DNA from: JANXVV01 sp038230975
GTDB taxonomy: Bacteria > Planctomycetota > Phycisphaerae > Tepidisphaerales > Tepidisphaeraceae
Assembly: GCA_038230975.1 (NCBI GenBank)
Contig: JBBRMF010000012.1
Span: 1-41,433, forward strand
Direction: 5' to 3'
DNA length: 41,433 bases
Every line of letters begins with the position of its first letter. Positions within the stretch are counted from its first letter, which is position 1. The notes under the pieces were generated by a model. It had not been told where the DNA came from. It was given only the letters and a program-made list of their open reading frames with translations, and ran no database searches. The translations under genes and the position numbers were made by a program. Positions 16,493-24,947 of the stretch are shown piece after piece.

Positions 16493-17692
16493 ATGGATTT
16501 GCCTGCTTCGCCGCGCCGGTTGTACATGGACAATGCCGCCACCAGCTTTCCCAAGCCGAAGGTGGTGATTGAGGCGATGGTGCGCTACGCCACAGAGCTC
16601 GGAGCCAGCGCCGGGCGCGGGGCTTATCGCGAAGCGATCGAAACATCCAACATTCTCAGCGAATGCCGAGGGCGGTTGAATCAACTCTTCCACGGCGAAA
16701 AGCCCGAGCATTTTATCTTCACGCTCAATTGCACCGACGCCTTGAACCTGGCGATCAAAGGGCTCATTGATCCCGAGAAAAAAAATCACGCGATCTGTAC
16801 CCACATCGATCACAATTCAATCCTGCGCCCGATGAATGCATTGGCCCATCAGGGCTGGCTTGAACAGACGCGGGTGGCGGTGGATCCAAACACCGGCCTG
16901 GTCGATCCGGAAGAAATCCGCAAATCGATTCGCCCGGACACGCGTTTTATTGCCATTACCCACGCCAGCAATGTGACGGGTACGATTCAACCCATTCGTC
17001 AGATCGGGCAGATGGCGCGGGAGAATGGGGTGCCGTTCGTCGTCGATGCCGCGCAGTCCGCCGGGCATATTCCGATTGATGTGCGCGAAGATTGCATTGA
17101 TCTTTTGGCTGCCCCCGGCCATAAGGCGTTGCTTGGCCCGCTCGGCACGGGGTTTTTATACATTCGGCCCGGGATTGAAAAAATCCTGCGAACCCTTCGC
17201 GAAGGCGGCACCGGTTCCGTGAGTGAACTGGATCGCCAACCGGAATTTTTACCCGATAAATATGAACCCGGCAGCCATAACGCGATCGGCATTGCCGGCT
17301 TAAATGAAGGCGTGAAATGGATTCTCGATCAGGGCATCGAAAAACTGGCGGCCCATGATCTGGATCTGGTGCGCACGATGCTCGAAGGCTTGAGCGATAT
17401 CAAAGGCCTGACCTATTACGGTCCGCGCGGCGTAAAGAATCGGCTCGGGGTCTTTTCCATCCGCATCGAAGGATTTGAACCCTACGAACTGGCCGCAATT
17501 TTAGAATCTCATTACGGAATTCTCACCCGCCCGGGAATCCACTGTGCGCCCCTTGCCCATCAGGCTCTCGGAACCACCGAACATGGCGGCACGACTCGGC
17601 TCAGTTTCGGGCCGTTCCTCAGCAAACAAGATGTGAAATTCGCAACCGATGCCCTGGCGGAAATTGCGGCGGAAATCGTGACTCGGGGTTAG
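16493..17692 (+). CDS. Cysteine desulfurase-family class V aminotransferase
   Basis: A 399-residue PLP enzyme of the cysteine desulfurase group, which removes sulfur from cysteine as a persulfide. It opens with YMDNAATSFPKPKVV, and has the cofactor sites THIDHNS near 105, HASNVTGT near 160, VDAAQSAGHIPID near 185 and the PLP lysine Lys211 in APGHKALLGPLGTGFLY. The catalytic loop Cys is Cys351 in RPGIHCAPLAH. Overall it resembles the TIGR01977 subgroup rather than classical IscS or SufS. No Fe-S scaffold gene (iscU or sufU) is adjacent, so its sulfur acceptor is unknown. Complete and apparently active. Confidence 0.88.
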   Translation: MDLPASPRRLYMDNAATSFPKPKVVIEAMVRYATELGASAGRGAYREAIETSNILSECRGRLNQLFHGEKPEHFIFTLNCTDALNLAIKGLIDPEKKNHAICTHIDHNSILRPMNALAHQGWLEQTRVAVDPNTGLVDPEEIRKSIRPDTRFIAITHASNVTGTIQPIRQIGQMARENGVPFVVDAAQSAGHIPIDVREDCIDLLAAPGHKALLGPLGTGFLYIRPGIEKILRTLREGGTGSVSELDRQPEFLPDKYEPGSHNAIGIAGLNEGVKWILDQGIEKLAAHDLDLVRTMLEGLSDIKGLTYYGPRGVKNRLGVFSIRIEGFEPYELAAILESHYGILTRPGIHCAPLAHQALGTTEHGGTTRLSFGPFLSKQDVKFATDALAEIAAEIVTRG

Positions 17693-17701
17693 TTGGCATC
17701 G

Positions 17702-17773
17702 TGTAGGGTGGGTGTACTCGCCCACCGATTCGCCGAGTGACACGGATGGTGGGCGGGTTACGCCCACCCTACA
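17702..17773. repeat. Palindrome, TGTAGGGTGGG family
   Basis: Left arm 17702-17726 and right arm 17748-17773 are near-perfect reverse complements beginning TGTAGGGTGGG. The same outer sequence bounds the hairpin at 26017-26100. It sits just after the cysteine-desulfurase-like gene and could also end its transcript. Confidence 0.8.
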
Positions 17774-17777
17774 ATTC

Positions 17778-18005
17778 TCAACAATACACTTCAAACATAA
17801 TCGGATATGGAATCAGGTCAGGGCGGACCAGATGGAGTTTCCGCAATCGAACCTCCGGATTGATTCGGGCGGCAGCAGACTCGCCTTGCGAAGCGGCAGT
17901 GGGGGTTGATTGACTGGGGGCTGTGGCGGAAAGTGCCATCAGCAGCGAGGCCACACCGGCCATCCGCAAAGTAGACAGGGTTATGAGACGCATCCCGAAT
18001 GTCAT
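17778..18005 (-). CDS. Short exported peptide, unknown function
   Basis: A 75-residue ORF from an ATG with GGAAGAG about six bases upstream. Residues 5-31 look like a signal peptide (RLITLSTLRMAGVASLLMAL then SATAPSQS). The mature part would be ~45 residues: a Ser/Ala-rich linker, then the distinctive tail RLRKLHLVRPDLIPYPIMF ending EVYC with a single terminal Cys. I recognise no family. Its end abuts the palindrome at 17702-17773. The coding call rests on the ribosome site, the signal peptide and the well-formed tail. Confidence 0.5.
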   Translation of the reverse strand: MTFGMRLITLSTLRMAGVASLLMALSATAPSQSTPTAASQGESAAARINPEVRLRKLHLVRPDLIPYPIMFEVYC

Positions 18006-18474
18006 ATGACACTCTTCCTGGAAAAAACTCTCGCCAAAAGGCGAAGAGCCGTCGAAGGGGGCGTCTATCGTTGCCTTGGGACAACCTTTTGGTCGATAGA
18101 TACAAATAGATTACCCCGGCTCATTGGCATCGCCAACGGAAAAATTGTAGAGTGACAGGGGGGAGTTGCCGATAAGTGTTAATTCCGGCAACTCATACGA
18201 TGTTTTCCACGCACGACACCTAGTGCTGGCTTGTAAGTAACTCTAGGGCGGAGCTACACCTATAGTTTGTCGCCCGGGAAGGCGCAACCCGCCAACTTAC
18301 ACGCGGCACCGCTGTGCGGAGCGCATTACGCACGTCCGAATAAATTTTTGCCTGATGAAAAACTGCACGAGTGCTTCGTCGCGCTTGAGAATTTGGTTAG
18401 TACAACAGGATGGGTGCCACGGGTCTTGGATTACCGCGACCCGTGGCACCCTAAATCCTGTTCTTGACAATGCA
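18006..18474. other. Intergenic region with a GGTGCCAC palindrome
   Basis: A 469-base gap between the short exported peptide and the yqjDE-like operon. I see no convincing gene in it; the only clear structure is the hairpin at 18412-18451. The remaining frames are short and without ribosome sites. Confidence 0.5.
18412..18451. repeat. Palindrome, GGTGCCAC family (second copy)
   Basis: GGGTGCCACGGGTC (18412-18425) pairs perfectly with GACCCGTGGCACCC (18438-18451) around a 12-base loop; ACAGGAT and a matching AATCCTGT flank it. The right arm and flank match 27 bases of the element at 5130-5156 in reverse orientation. It lies 24 bases downstream of the stop of the leftward operon and may end its transcript. 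Confidence 0.85.
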
Positions 18475-19041
18475 CTACGGGTTTGATTGCGGTTCGGACG
18501 TGTGAGCGGCGCCGTTAGAGTGATCGTTATCAGACCCAGCCGCGTTGCCCTTTACGGCACCGCTAATCAATGTGGTAATCAGCGGGGCGGCAACCTTCAA
18601 CGCTTCTCGCAGGATCGATCCAAATACGGACGACTGCGGGGCAGTGTCTTTTACTTCCTTTGCGGAATCGTCCGGGGAAGCATCGGCAGCAGAGGTGAAG
18701 TTCTGCTTGAGTTGCTCCCACATCTCCATGGCCTCATCCCGGTTGCGCGGCGTGAGGGTGTAGCCCGCCGCCACGCCCGCAGCTACGGCGGTGGCAGTGG
18801 CAATCCACGGATACTGCTGTGTCCAATGCCGCACATCCGCAGTATTCTTGATCGACTGCTTTAGATCCGCGAAGGTTTTTGCCAGGGCAATCTTCGCGTC
18901 CTCGGCTTGCTTAGCCAGATACTGCGCCTCGGTCAGTCCGGAATTCTGCGGAGCGGTCACGGCGGTTTTCTCAGGCCTTTTCGGTCCGGTGCTGGACGTC
19001 GCGCCCGAATTCACTGCGCTGGTCGTTTCGTTTGCGTTCAT
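18475..19041 (-). CDS. Third gene of a yqjD-yqjE-like operon; membrane protein
   Basis: A 188-residue protein with a Ser/Thr/Pro-rich start, an amphipathic helical stretch (LAKQAEDAKIALAKTFADL near 40-60), a hydrophobic helix (WIATATAVAAGVAAGYTL near 78-96) and a second hydrophobic stretch near 145-165. GGAGCAG lies eight bases before the ATG. Its 5' end overlaps the preceding gene by 71 bases in a different frame, implying coupled translation. By position it matches yqjK of E. coli, but I see no sequence family with certainty; it shares the helix-plus-TM design of DUF883 proteins. Confidence 0.7.
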   Translation of the reverse strand: MNANETTSAVNSGATSSTGPKRPEKTAVTAPQNSGLTEAQYLAKQAEDAKIALAKTFADLKQSIKNTADVRHWTQQYPWIATATAVAAGVAAGYTLTPRNRDEAMEMWEQLKQNFTSAADASPDDSAKEVKDTAPQSSVFGSILREALKVAAPLITTLISGAVKGNAAGSDNDHSNGAAHTSEPQSNP

Positions 19042-19483
19042 ACTTCTGCTCCATTTGCGATCGCCAGGAACCCGTGAGCTTCTTCATACCGATCCAACCG
19101 GTCAGGCAAATTCCACCTAAAACCAGCAGACCCACGATCAGGCTCCCAAGCCAAAGGTGCCCGCCCAGCAAGCTTCCCAGGCCCATCGCCAAACCACTCA
19201 GCGTCAAAAAAACCGCGGAAAACAAAAGCCCCCCAACGATCAATAGCCCGATCACCCCCATGATCGCCAACATCATCAGTCTACGAACCGACGCTTTGGC
19301 ACCGTCGGCTTTCGCGCTTAAGAAATAAGACGCATAGGCCTTCAGTTCCGCCAAAAAAACGGGCACTTCCTCAAACGCCCGCTTGGCCGGGTTCACCGGT
19401 TCGTCGTCAACCGGTCGTTGAGAATTGCCATTCGAGGGCGGCGGGTCGAACGAGGTTCGCGAAGATTGAGTTGGGGATTCCAT
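18971..19483 (-). CDS. YqjE-like membrane protein (putative holin superfamily III fold)
   Basis: A 170-residue protein from the ATG at 19483 (GGAGAA upstream); the open frame extends to 19618 without support. After a polar N-terminus comes FLAELKAYASYFLSAKADGAK, a basic amphipathic helix, then two to three hydrophobic helices (MMLAIMGVIGLLIVGGLLFS; LSGLAMGLGSLLGGHLW; LIVGLLVLGGICLTG), and a charged tail. This matches the PF07332 'holin superfamily III' / YqjE pattern. In E. coli yqjE follows yqjD, as here. The holin name refers to the family; a lytic role is not implied. Confidence 0.72.
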   Translation of the reverse strand: MESPTQSSRTSFDPPPSNGNSQRPVDDEPVNPAKRAFEEVPVFLAELKAYASYFLSAKADGAKASVRRLMMLAIMGVIGLLIVGGLLFSAVFLTLSGLAMGLGSLLGGHLWLGSLIVGLLVLGGICLTGWIGMKKLTGSWRSQMEQKYERKRNDQRSEFGRDVQHRTEKA

Positions 19484-19512
19484 CGAGCGCTTCTCCAATG
19501 CAAATCTCCAAC

Positions 19513-19788
19513 TCAGCTCCGCTTCCACAAAATCCCAAAGACAATTCCCACACCTGCGGCAATCAACAGGCACTTCACCGGTTGCTCCTGAACGTAATCT
19601 TCCAGGGTGTGTTGCCACTGCTGCGCGCGTTCACGGCCCTGATTGTAGTACTCTTCTGCAGTATCGCGAACATGATCAAACTGCTCGCTCGCGGCATCTT
19701 TGACTTTACCGACCACTTCCGAGGCCTTATCACGAAGTTGGTCTGTTGCGCTGCCTTCGCCTGCGTTGGGTTCATTGATGCGTGACAT
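19513..19788 (-). CDS. YqjD/ElaB-like DUF883 protein
   Basis: A 91-residue protein with the DUF883 layout: a long charged amphipathic helix (DQLRDKASEVVGKVKDAA to about residue 70), then a C-terminal hydrophobic helix (CLLIAAGVGIVFGILW) and basic end. E. coli YqjD and ElaB are tail-anchored inner-membrane proteins reported to bind ribosomes in stationary phase. AAGGAG lies six bases upstream of the ATG. It is the first of three leftward genes with the yqjD-yqjE order, which supports the assignment; ribosome binding here is inferred. Confidence 0.75.
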   Translation of the reverse strand: MSRINEPNAGEGSATDQLRDKASEVVGKVKDAASEQFDHVRDTAEEYYNQGRERAQQWQHTLEDYVQEQPVKCLLIAAGVGIVFGILWKRS

Positions 19789-20374
19789 AGGTACTCCTTG
19801 GCAAAACTAAATTACACATCCGATGGAAGTGACCCATACACGAATCACCGTGATCCATCTGACTGCTTTAACATACCGCGTGTTAAGAATCGAATGGAAC
19901 GGTAAAAAACGTGATTTTGTGATTCGTTGGTAAAAAAGGAATCGCCCGGCTTTTGAAACCAACTCGAAAATTTAATGTGGCTTTCAACTTGGGGTTCCGT
20001 TCTTCCTAGGGTCCGCTTTAGCGGACGGAATCATTCCTAACGGAAAAACATCCCGTCCGCTAAAGCGGACCCTACGAACGACAAGATCAATTCCGCTACA
20101 CCAAACTGAAAAACGCTTTTAAAGCCCGGGAAGTCGAGAATAAACCGATTTTATTCTGCTGCCGCTCGACTTCCTCCTCCTCCTCTATCTTTGAATCTCC
20201 GTGTTTTGGCTTTCGCATTTCGCATCAGTTCCCAAATTTTTTTCTTCCATTTAACCTCTATCCTGTTTATCGTGTTCCCGTCCGGGGGGGGGTTCTACCC
20301 AAAAAAAGCTTGTACACATTAAATGCAATCGCGGTGGGTGTTCCAGCAAATCACACATCAAAAGGAACCAATCA
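19789..20374. other. Intergenic region between divergent genes, with large palindrome
   Basis: A 586-base gap between the leftward yqjDE-like operon and the rightward PEP-CTERM gene. It must hold both promoters. Visible features are the palindrome at 20007-20074, a CT-rich tract near 20168-20190, a run of nine G near 20283-20291, and AAGGAA before the ATG at 20375. I see no gene in it. Confidence 0.5.
20007..20074. repeat. Perfect 22-bp palindrome with nested self-complementary arms
   Basis: TAGGGTCCGCTTTAGCGGAC at 20007 (arm continues to 20028) and its exact reverse complement ending at 20074 flank a 24-base loop. Each arm itself contains a near-palindrome (GTCCGC...GCGGAC), so the sequence can form a cruciform with hairpins on each arm. 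TAGGGTCCGC recurs after the stop at 12214. Confidence 0.85.
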
Positions 20375-23300
20375 ATGCGAAAAAACCCTCAGATCAAATG
20401 GCGCGCACTCCTGGCTTGTTGTGGCGGCGTCGCGGCCGCCGAACTATCCGGAATTTTCGGTATCGCTCACGCCGAGTCTTTTCCCCTCTGGGACGGCAAC
20501 GTCGGCAACTGGAGCGATCCCACCCACTGGATACCGAACGGTGTCCCGAACAACGGCAACGACGGAAATAACTTCGACGTGATCGTCACCGGTGGGGCCA
20601 TCAATCTCGACATCCCCGTCACGATCGACTCCCTCTCCTTTTCCAATGCGGTGATCTCCGGAAGTTCCACGCTTTCGATACTTCAGTTGTTGAACTGGAA
20701 CGGTGGAGTGTTTGGTGCGGGTGGGAGAAAGGTCAATGCGAATGGCGGAATCTTCATCGGAGGCACCGGCACTGCCTTCATCAATCATTTTACACTGATG
20801 AATGCCAGCACGGCGACGTGGGCCGGTGGCGGAAACATCACGCTTTCAAACTCAGCCTTGCTCGACAATCGCGGAACGTTTAACGCGGAGAATGATAAAA
20901 GCATTCTAGTGGACCCAGGTCGCGTTTCACTGATATCGAACAGCGGGGTGTTCAATAAGTCTTCAGCAACCAATGGAATGACGACGATCTGGGTTCCGTT
21001 CAACAATAGTGGCACGGTCAGTATCAACAGCGGCGGTCTCAAACTAATGGGCGGTGGAACGGAAACCGGCGGCGTGTTCAACCTCGCAGCGGGAACGGCA
21101 CTTTCCCTGTCCAATGGCACATACAATTTTGACTCGGCTAGCCAAATCAATGGCGCGGGAACCGTGCTGCTGAATGGTGGAACCGTAAATGTCGTTGGTT
21201 CTGGATTTAATATTGCCGGGCCGGTAACGCTGAGCAGCGGAGGCATTGGCGGGTCGGGATTAGTTGCCATCAATGGCCAATTCAACTGGACCAGCGGCAA
21301 ATTCGGCGTGGGTGGAGGAACCACGGTCGCGAACGGCGGCCTTCTCATTAATACGAACGCAATCAAAACGATCGATAACTACCGTTTAGTGAACGGTGGA
21401 ACCGCCACATGGAGCGGAGTCTCAGACATTATTCTTCGGAACGGAGCAATCCTGGAGAATCGCGGAACACTGAATGCAACTAGTAATGCGCTTATTCGAG
21501 GTGAAGTCGGGTCCGGCATCATACTCAACAATGGAGTGATTAATAAAGCATCCAAAGCCTTCGGATCAACAAGATTTAGTGTGCCCTTCAATAATAATGG
21601 AACGGTCAACGTCAACAGCGGAACTCTGGAACTAACAGGTGGCGGCAGGGCCACGCGCGGAGTTTTTAACATCGATCAAGGCGGAACACTTGCGATAAAC
21701 TCCGGAATCTACACTCTGGATCCGATGTCCACCCTCACTGGTGCGGGAATCGTGTCGGTCGGTGAGTCTACGTTAAATGTCGCCGGTTCAGGATTCAATG
21801 TCTCGGGCACCGTGTCCATTGGCGGTAGGATCAATTTCAACGGGGCGAGTGCGACGGGCGGAACCGTGCTTGTCAATGGAACTATCGCCGGCTCGGGTGC
21901 GTTTGATGTGACGGGACCGCTGACGTGGACAGAGGGTGATTTCGGGCCGGGTGGCGGGACGACTACTGGTTACGGGGGATTGTTAATCAGCGGGAGTGTG
22001 ACCGGTAGCTTCATCAATGCGTACCGGCTGGTCAACGCAGGCACAGCAAAATGGAGTGGCATTGGAGGAGGGTTCACGCTTTCGAACGGCGCGATTCTCG
22101 AAAATCGTGGAACGTTTAACGCGACGAATGATGCAAACATTGCCACGGGGAGCGGCGCAGCTTCATTGGTGATCAACAGCGGCATCTTCAATAAATCGTC
22201 CACGGTAAAAGGAACAACCACCCTCTTTACAGGGTTTAATAACAGTGGAACCGTCAATGTAAACAGCGGGACTTTGAGACTGGCAGGCCGTGGTGTTGAT
22301 GCCGGTGGAACGTATCACGTTGCACCGGGGGCCAACTTGCGATTCGATGCAGCACGTAGTCTGGACTCGGCTTCTTCAATCACCGGAGGGGGTACGACGA
22401 CCATCAACGCCCCAGTCTCACTCAAGAACTTGAATCAGGGCTCACTGGTTATCAATTCCGGCGCTCAGTTGACGATCATCCCAACCGGAGCGCGCTCGAG
22501 CATTTCCACCGACGCACTCAACATCTCATCGACCAGTCTACTCGATCTGCAAAACAATTTCCTGGCCCTCAACAACACCGTCACCCCTTACTCCAGAGTC
22601 ACAAAGTACATTAACGCGGCATACAATTTGAACCTCGCCACCGGTTACGGAGACTACAAAGGACGAGGCGGCATTACCAGCACCGTTGCACAAACCTCCT
22701 ACGCCATCGACCGATTGATCGGCGTGGGCTACTACGATGGATCGCTGCAGGACCCTGCCAACCCGAACAACGTCGGTCAAATCATCGGCCCTGACTCCGA
22801 TTCAGGTCGCGGCACCGGAATTCCGCGTAATCAGATTCTCATCCGTCCTACCCTCACCGGTGACTTGAACGGTGACGGCGTCGTCAACGCCTACGATGTG
22901 AGCCTGTTCAACAGCTTTGGCCTGCTCAACAACGGCACCACCCAGCTCGGTTGGCAGGCGGGCGATCTCAATGGCGACGGTGTGGTGAATTCAACAGATG
23001 TGAGTCTTCTGAACGCAGCTATCAACGCGAACAAAGGTCAAAGTCCGGCAGTCACCGTAGCGGCAAAACCGGCGGCGGACCGCACCGATCGTTCCACCTC
23101 CCCGCAGGCCACTCCACCCGACCCCGGCAGTCTGGCATTCAGCTACGATCCTGCCACCGGCAACGTGAAAATCCACTACAATGGCTTCACTGGTTTCGCC
23201 GGCAAGCCAAGCTTCAGTTCCGGTAATCGCGCCCTGAGTTCGATCCATCTAAAGTCAACCGGAGGACCATTCGCTTTGGATTCCTCCAAACTCACTCCGA

Positions 23301-23602
23301 CGGCGACCACCGCTCTATCAACTGTAACCGTGACCGGTAATACCGAGATCAACCTCACAGCCATCGACGGCAACCTACCCGACGGCACCGATCTGGGCCC
23401 GATCCTACCCGCCCATCTTGATGCCACTCAACTGGCCGATGTACTTACCCTGTCATTCAACTACAACGGCAGTCATTTACAATCCGGTGCCGTGGCCGCA
23501 CTGATCGTGCCTGAACCGATCGCCTTCTCCTTGGTAGGATTCGGGACAATTGGGCTTATGTCCCGCAATCGAAAGAACAGCAAGGCCAGACTCGGGAAAT
23601 AA
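20375..23602 (+). CDS. Large exported repeat protein with dockerin-like pair and PEP-CTERM tail
   Basis: A 1075-residue secreted protein. The signal peptide ends near residue 33 (AHA/ES). FPLWDGNVGNWSDPTHWIPN at 36-55 is the start often seen in planctomycete beta-strand-repeat proteins. Three tandem repeats of ~200 residues follow, beginning near 105, 302 and 515; each has xWxxGxFGxGGG, LxNRGTxNA, xFNNSGTVNVNSGTL and, in the first two, a SGFNI/VxGxV segment. They are Gly/Asn/Ser/Thr-rich beta-helix-like units. Two dockerin-type calcium loops lie near 828 and 862 (GDLNGDGVVN...DVSLxN). The PEP-CTERM tail (VPEP, hydrophobic helix, RNRK) starts near 1045. It is probably a surface or matrix protein. 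Confidence 0.88.
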   Translation: MRKNPQIKWRALLACCGGVAAAELSGIFGIAHAESFPLWDGNVGNWSDPTHWIPNGVPNNGNDGNNFDVIVTGGAINLDIPVTIDSLSFSNAVISGSSTLSILQLLNWNGGVFGAGGRKVNANGGIFIGGTGTAFINHFTLMNASTATWAGGGNITLSNSALLDNRGTFNAENDKSILVDPGRVSLISNSGVFNKSSATNGMTTIWVPFNNSGTVSINSGGLKLMGGGTETGGVFNLAAGTALSLSNGTYNFDSASQINGAGTVLLNGGTVNVVGSGFNIAGPVTLSSGGIGGSGLVAINGQFNWTSGKFGVGGGTTVANGGLLINTNAIKTIDNYRLVNGGTATWSGVSDIILRNGAILENRGTLNATSNALIRGEVGSGIILNNGVINKASKAFGSTRFSVPFNNNGTVNVNSGTLELTGGGRATRGVFNIDQGGTLAINSGIYTLDPMSTLTGAGIVSVGESTLNVAGSGFNVSGTVSIGGRINFNGASATGGTVLVNGTIAGSGAFDVTGPLTWTEGDFGPGGGTTTGYGGLLISGSVTGSFINAYRLVNAGTAKWSGIGGGFTLSNGAILENRGTFNATNDANIATGSGAASLVINSGIFNKSSTVKGTTTLFTGFNNSGTVNVNSGTLRLAGRGVDAGGTYHVAPGANLRFDAARSLDSASSITGGGTTTINAPVSLKNLNQGSLVINSGAQLTIIPTGARSSISTDALNISSTSLLDLQNNFLALNNTVTPYSRVTKYINAAYNLNLATGYGDYKGRGGITSTVAQTSYAIDRLIGVGYYDGSLQDPANPNNVGQIIGPDSDSGRGTGIPRNQILIRPTLTGDLNGDGVVNAYDVSLFNSFGLLNNGTTQLGWQAGDLNGDGVVNSTDVSLLNAAINANKGQSPAVTVAAKPAADRTDRSTSPQATPPDPGSLAFSYDPATGNVKIHYNGFTGFAGKPSFSSGNRALSSIHLKSTGGPFALDSSKLTPTATTALSTVTVTGNTEINLTAIDGNLPDGTDLGPILPAHLDATQLADVLTLSFNYNGSHLQSGAVAALIVPEPIAFSLVGFGTIGLMSRNRKNSKARLGK

Positions 23603-23630
23603 CGTTTAAGACTCACCGACCGGAATTGTT

Positions 23631-23663
23631 GACGGCCCCACGAGCCCACGTCGTGGGGCCGTC
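23631..23663 (+). terminator. Strong hairpin after the PEP-CTERM gene
   Basis: GACGGCCCCACGA (23631-23643) pairs perfectly with TCGTGGGGCCGTC (23651-23663) around a seven-base loop, 28 bases after the stop. GTGTTTC follows. Position and stem strength support a terminator. Confidence 0.75.
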
Positions 23664-23823
23664 GTGTTTCACAACGCGGTGAACGCGCAGCATCATAGCC
23701 GCAACATTAATAATCATGCTGAAACATGCTATGAAGAACTGACAAATGCCCTAAACTGCTGCATATGTCCGGGATGAGCCGATCTCATTGAAGTGGAAAC
23801 GTCGTACCCGTAGGAGTCTTTGT

Positions 23824-24639
23824 ATGATGGAATCGCTCGAATCCCGCCTGTTGTTTTCGCGCGCGGTCGATACTTCCAGCGTAGGTCTCTTCAACCCCGA
23901 CGGCACCGCCGCCACTCTTGATCCGTCACGCGACACCTGGCTCGTGATTCACGGGCGCGGGGCATCCAAGGATGATGAAACGTTCCAGTCGCTCGCGCAC
24001 GCGGTTGCGATCCAGTCGCCAGACCATCAAGTTCTACTCGTAGGTTGGGGCCTACTTGCCGGCGTTCCCACCAGCGCTCAAGCCGAAAGAAACGCCCTGG
24101 CAACCGCAGACGCGGTGGCCGCGATGGTGCGCGCGGCCAACATCACCGGCCTCCATGTCAACCTGATCGGATTCAGCATGGGCGGCTATATCGAGGATCG
24201 CTTGTCCCGCGATCTGCACAAGGTCAACCGACTCATCGCCATCGATCCTTCAAACGGCGGCGGCTTCGCAGCCCACTCACTTTACTCCATCGCATTTCAC
24301 GGCGTGATGAGCCCCAACATCAGCCTGTCCGCCAAAGATGCCGTCCAAATCACTGATTTGCCCGGATCATCCGGTGTGCGACATGTCGAAACGATCCTGG
24401 CCTTCCGAACCATGATGATTCGCGACGCCGGCATCGAGTCGGCACCGGAGGATCATATCAGTCCATTGTTCTCCATTTCCAACATCCTCACCGGACAACT
24501 TCCGAGTTGGCGTAAAGGTAGCTTCAAGGGCTTCAACGCGAAGCTTGCCGTGGGAGCGGTGGCGGGCTCTCCCTATGAATTCGGGCCATTGGAGCTAGCC
24601 TACGTCGATCGGTCGCGACATCATGTCCGTTTATTCTGA
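23824..24639 (+). CDS. Exported alpha/beta hydrolase with planctomycete LExRxLL N-terminus
   Basis: A 271-residue protein starting MMESLESRLLFS, the planctomycete extracellular N-terminal motif. AGGAG at 23812-23816 is seven bases before ATG 23824, so I reject the upstream in-frame TTG. The body is an alpha/beta hydrolase resembling lipases: TWLVIHGRGAS near 45 (oxyanion region) and the nucleophile elbow NLIGFSMGGYIEDRL with Ser near 120; an acidic residue in LIAIDPSNGGG and a His later would complete the triad. It is probably a lipase or esterase acting outside the cytoplasm. Unlike the preceding PEP-CTERM protein it has no PEP-CTERM tail. Confidence 0.78.
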   Translation: MMESLESRLLFSRAVDTSSVGLFNPDGTAATLDPSRDTWLVIHGRGASKDDETFQSLAHAVAIQSPDHQVLLVGWGLLAGVPTSAQAERNALATADAVAAMVRAANITGLHVNLIGFSMGGYIEDRLSRDLHKVNRLIAIDPSNGGGFAAHSLYSIAFHGVMSPNISLSAKDAVQITDLPGSSGVRHVETILAFRTMMIRDAGIESAPEDHISPLFSISNILTGQLPSWRKGSFKGFNAKLAVGAVAGSPYEFGPLELAYVDRSRHHVRLF

Positions 24640-24947
24640 CTCGTAGGTTCCGCACAGCGGAACCCACACGAATCGCGCACGGCCATTTAGTGCGGGCGTA
24701 CGCGATTACTCCCCCCCCGGGTCCCCCGGGGTTGGGTTGGGGTGGGGGAAATCCGCTGACCACCTTAATTTATTGAGTAAGACCCTCACCTTTCCCCCTC
24801 GGAGTACCGGGAGAGGGGACAATGCTCGCCGATCTCGTCACGCGCCCATTGCCGAGTCTGGAACAATGCAACACTGGTACGATGCAACACTTGAAAAGTG
24901 TCGCTATTTAGTTTCATATCCGTGCGGTTCTTTAGCAAAGGCTACCC
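24640..24947. other. Intergenic region with a GGTTCCGC element and homopolymer runs
   Basis: A 308-base gap. It starts with the palindrome GGTTCCGC/GCGGAACC (24646-24664) followed by CACACGAATCGCGCAC (to 24680), also found near 37441. Then come a run of eight C and a nearby G-rich stretch (about 24711-24750), and a CCCTCACC...GAGAGGGGAC imperfect inverted repeat (24783-24819). No gene is supported. Confidence 0.55.
24646..24680. repeat. Palindrome, TAGGTTCCGC family
   Basis: GGTTCCGC (24646-24653) and GCGGAACC (24657-24664) with a three-base loop, followed by CACACGAATCGCGCAC. The same two blocks bound the composite element at 37248-37457. Confidence 0.7.

Noticed and set aside
18971..19483. 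Prophage lysis cassette because of the holin-type fold
   Set aside because: The neighbours are DUF883-like and another membrane protein as in yqjDE; no endolysin or other phage gene is present.
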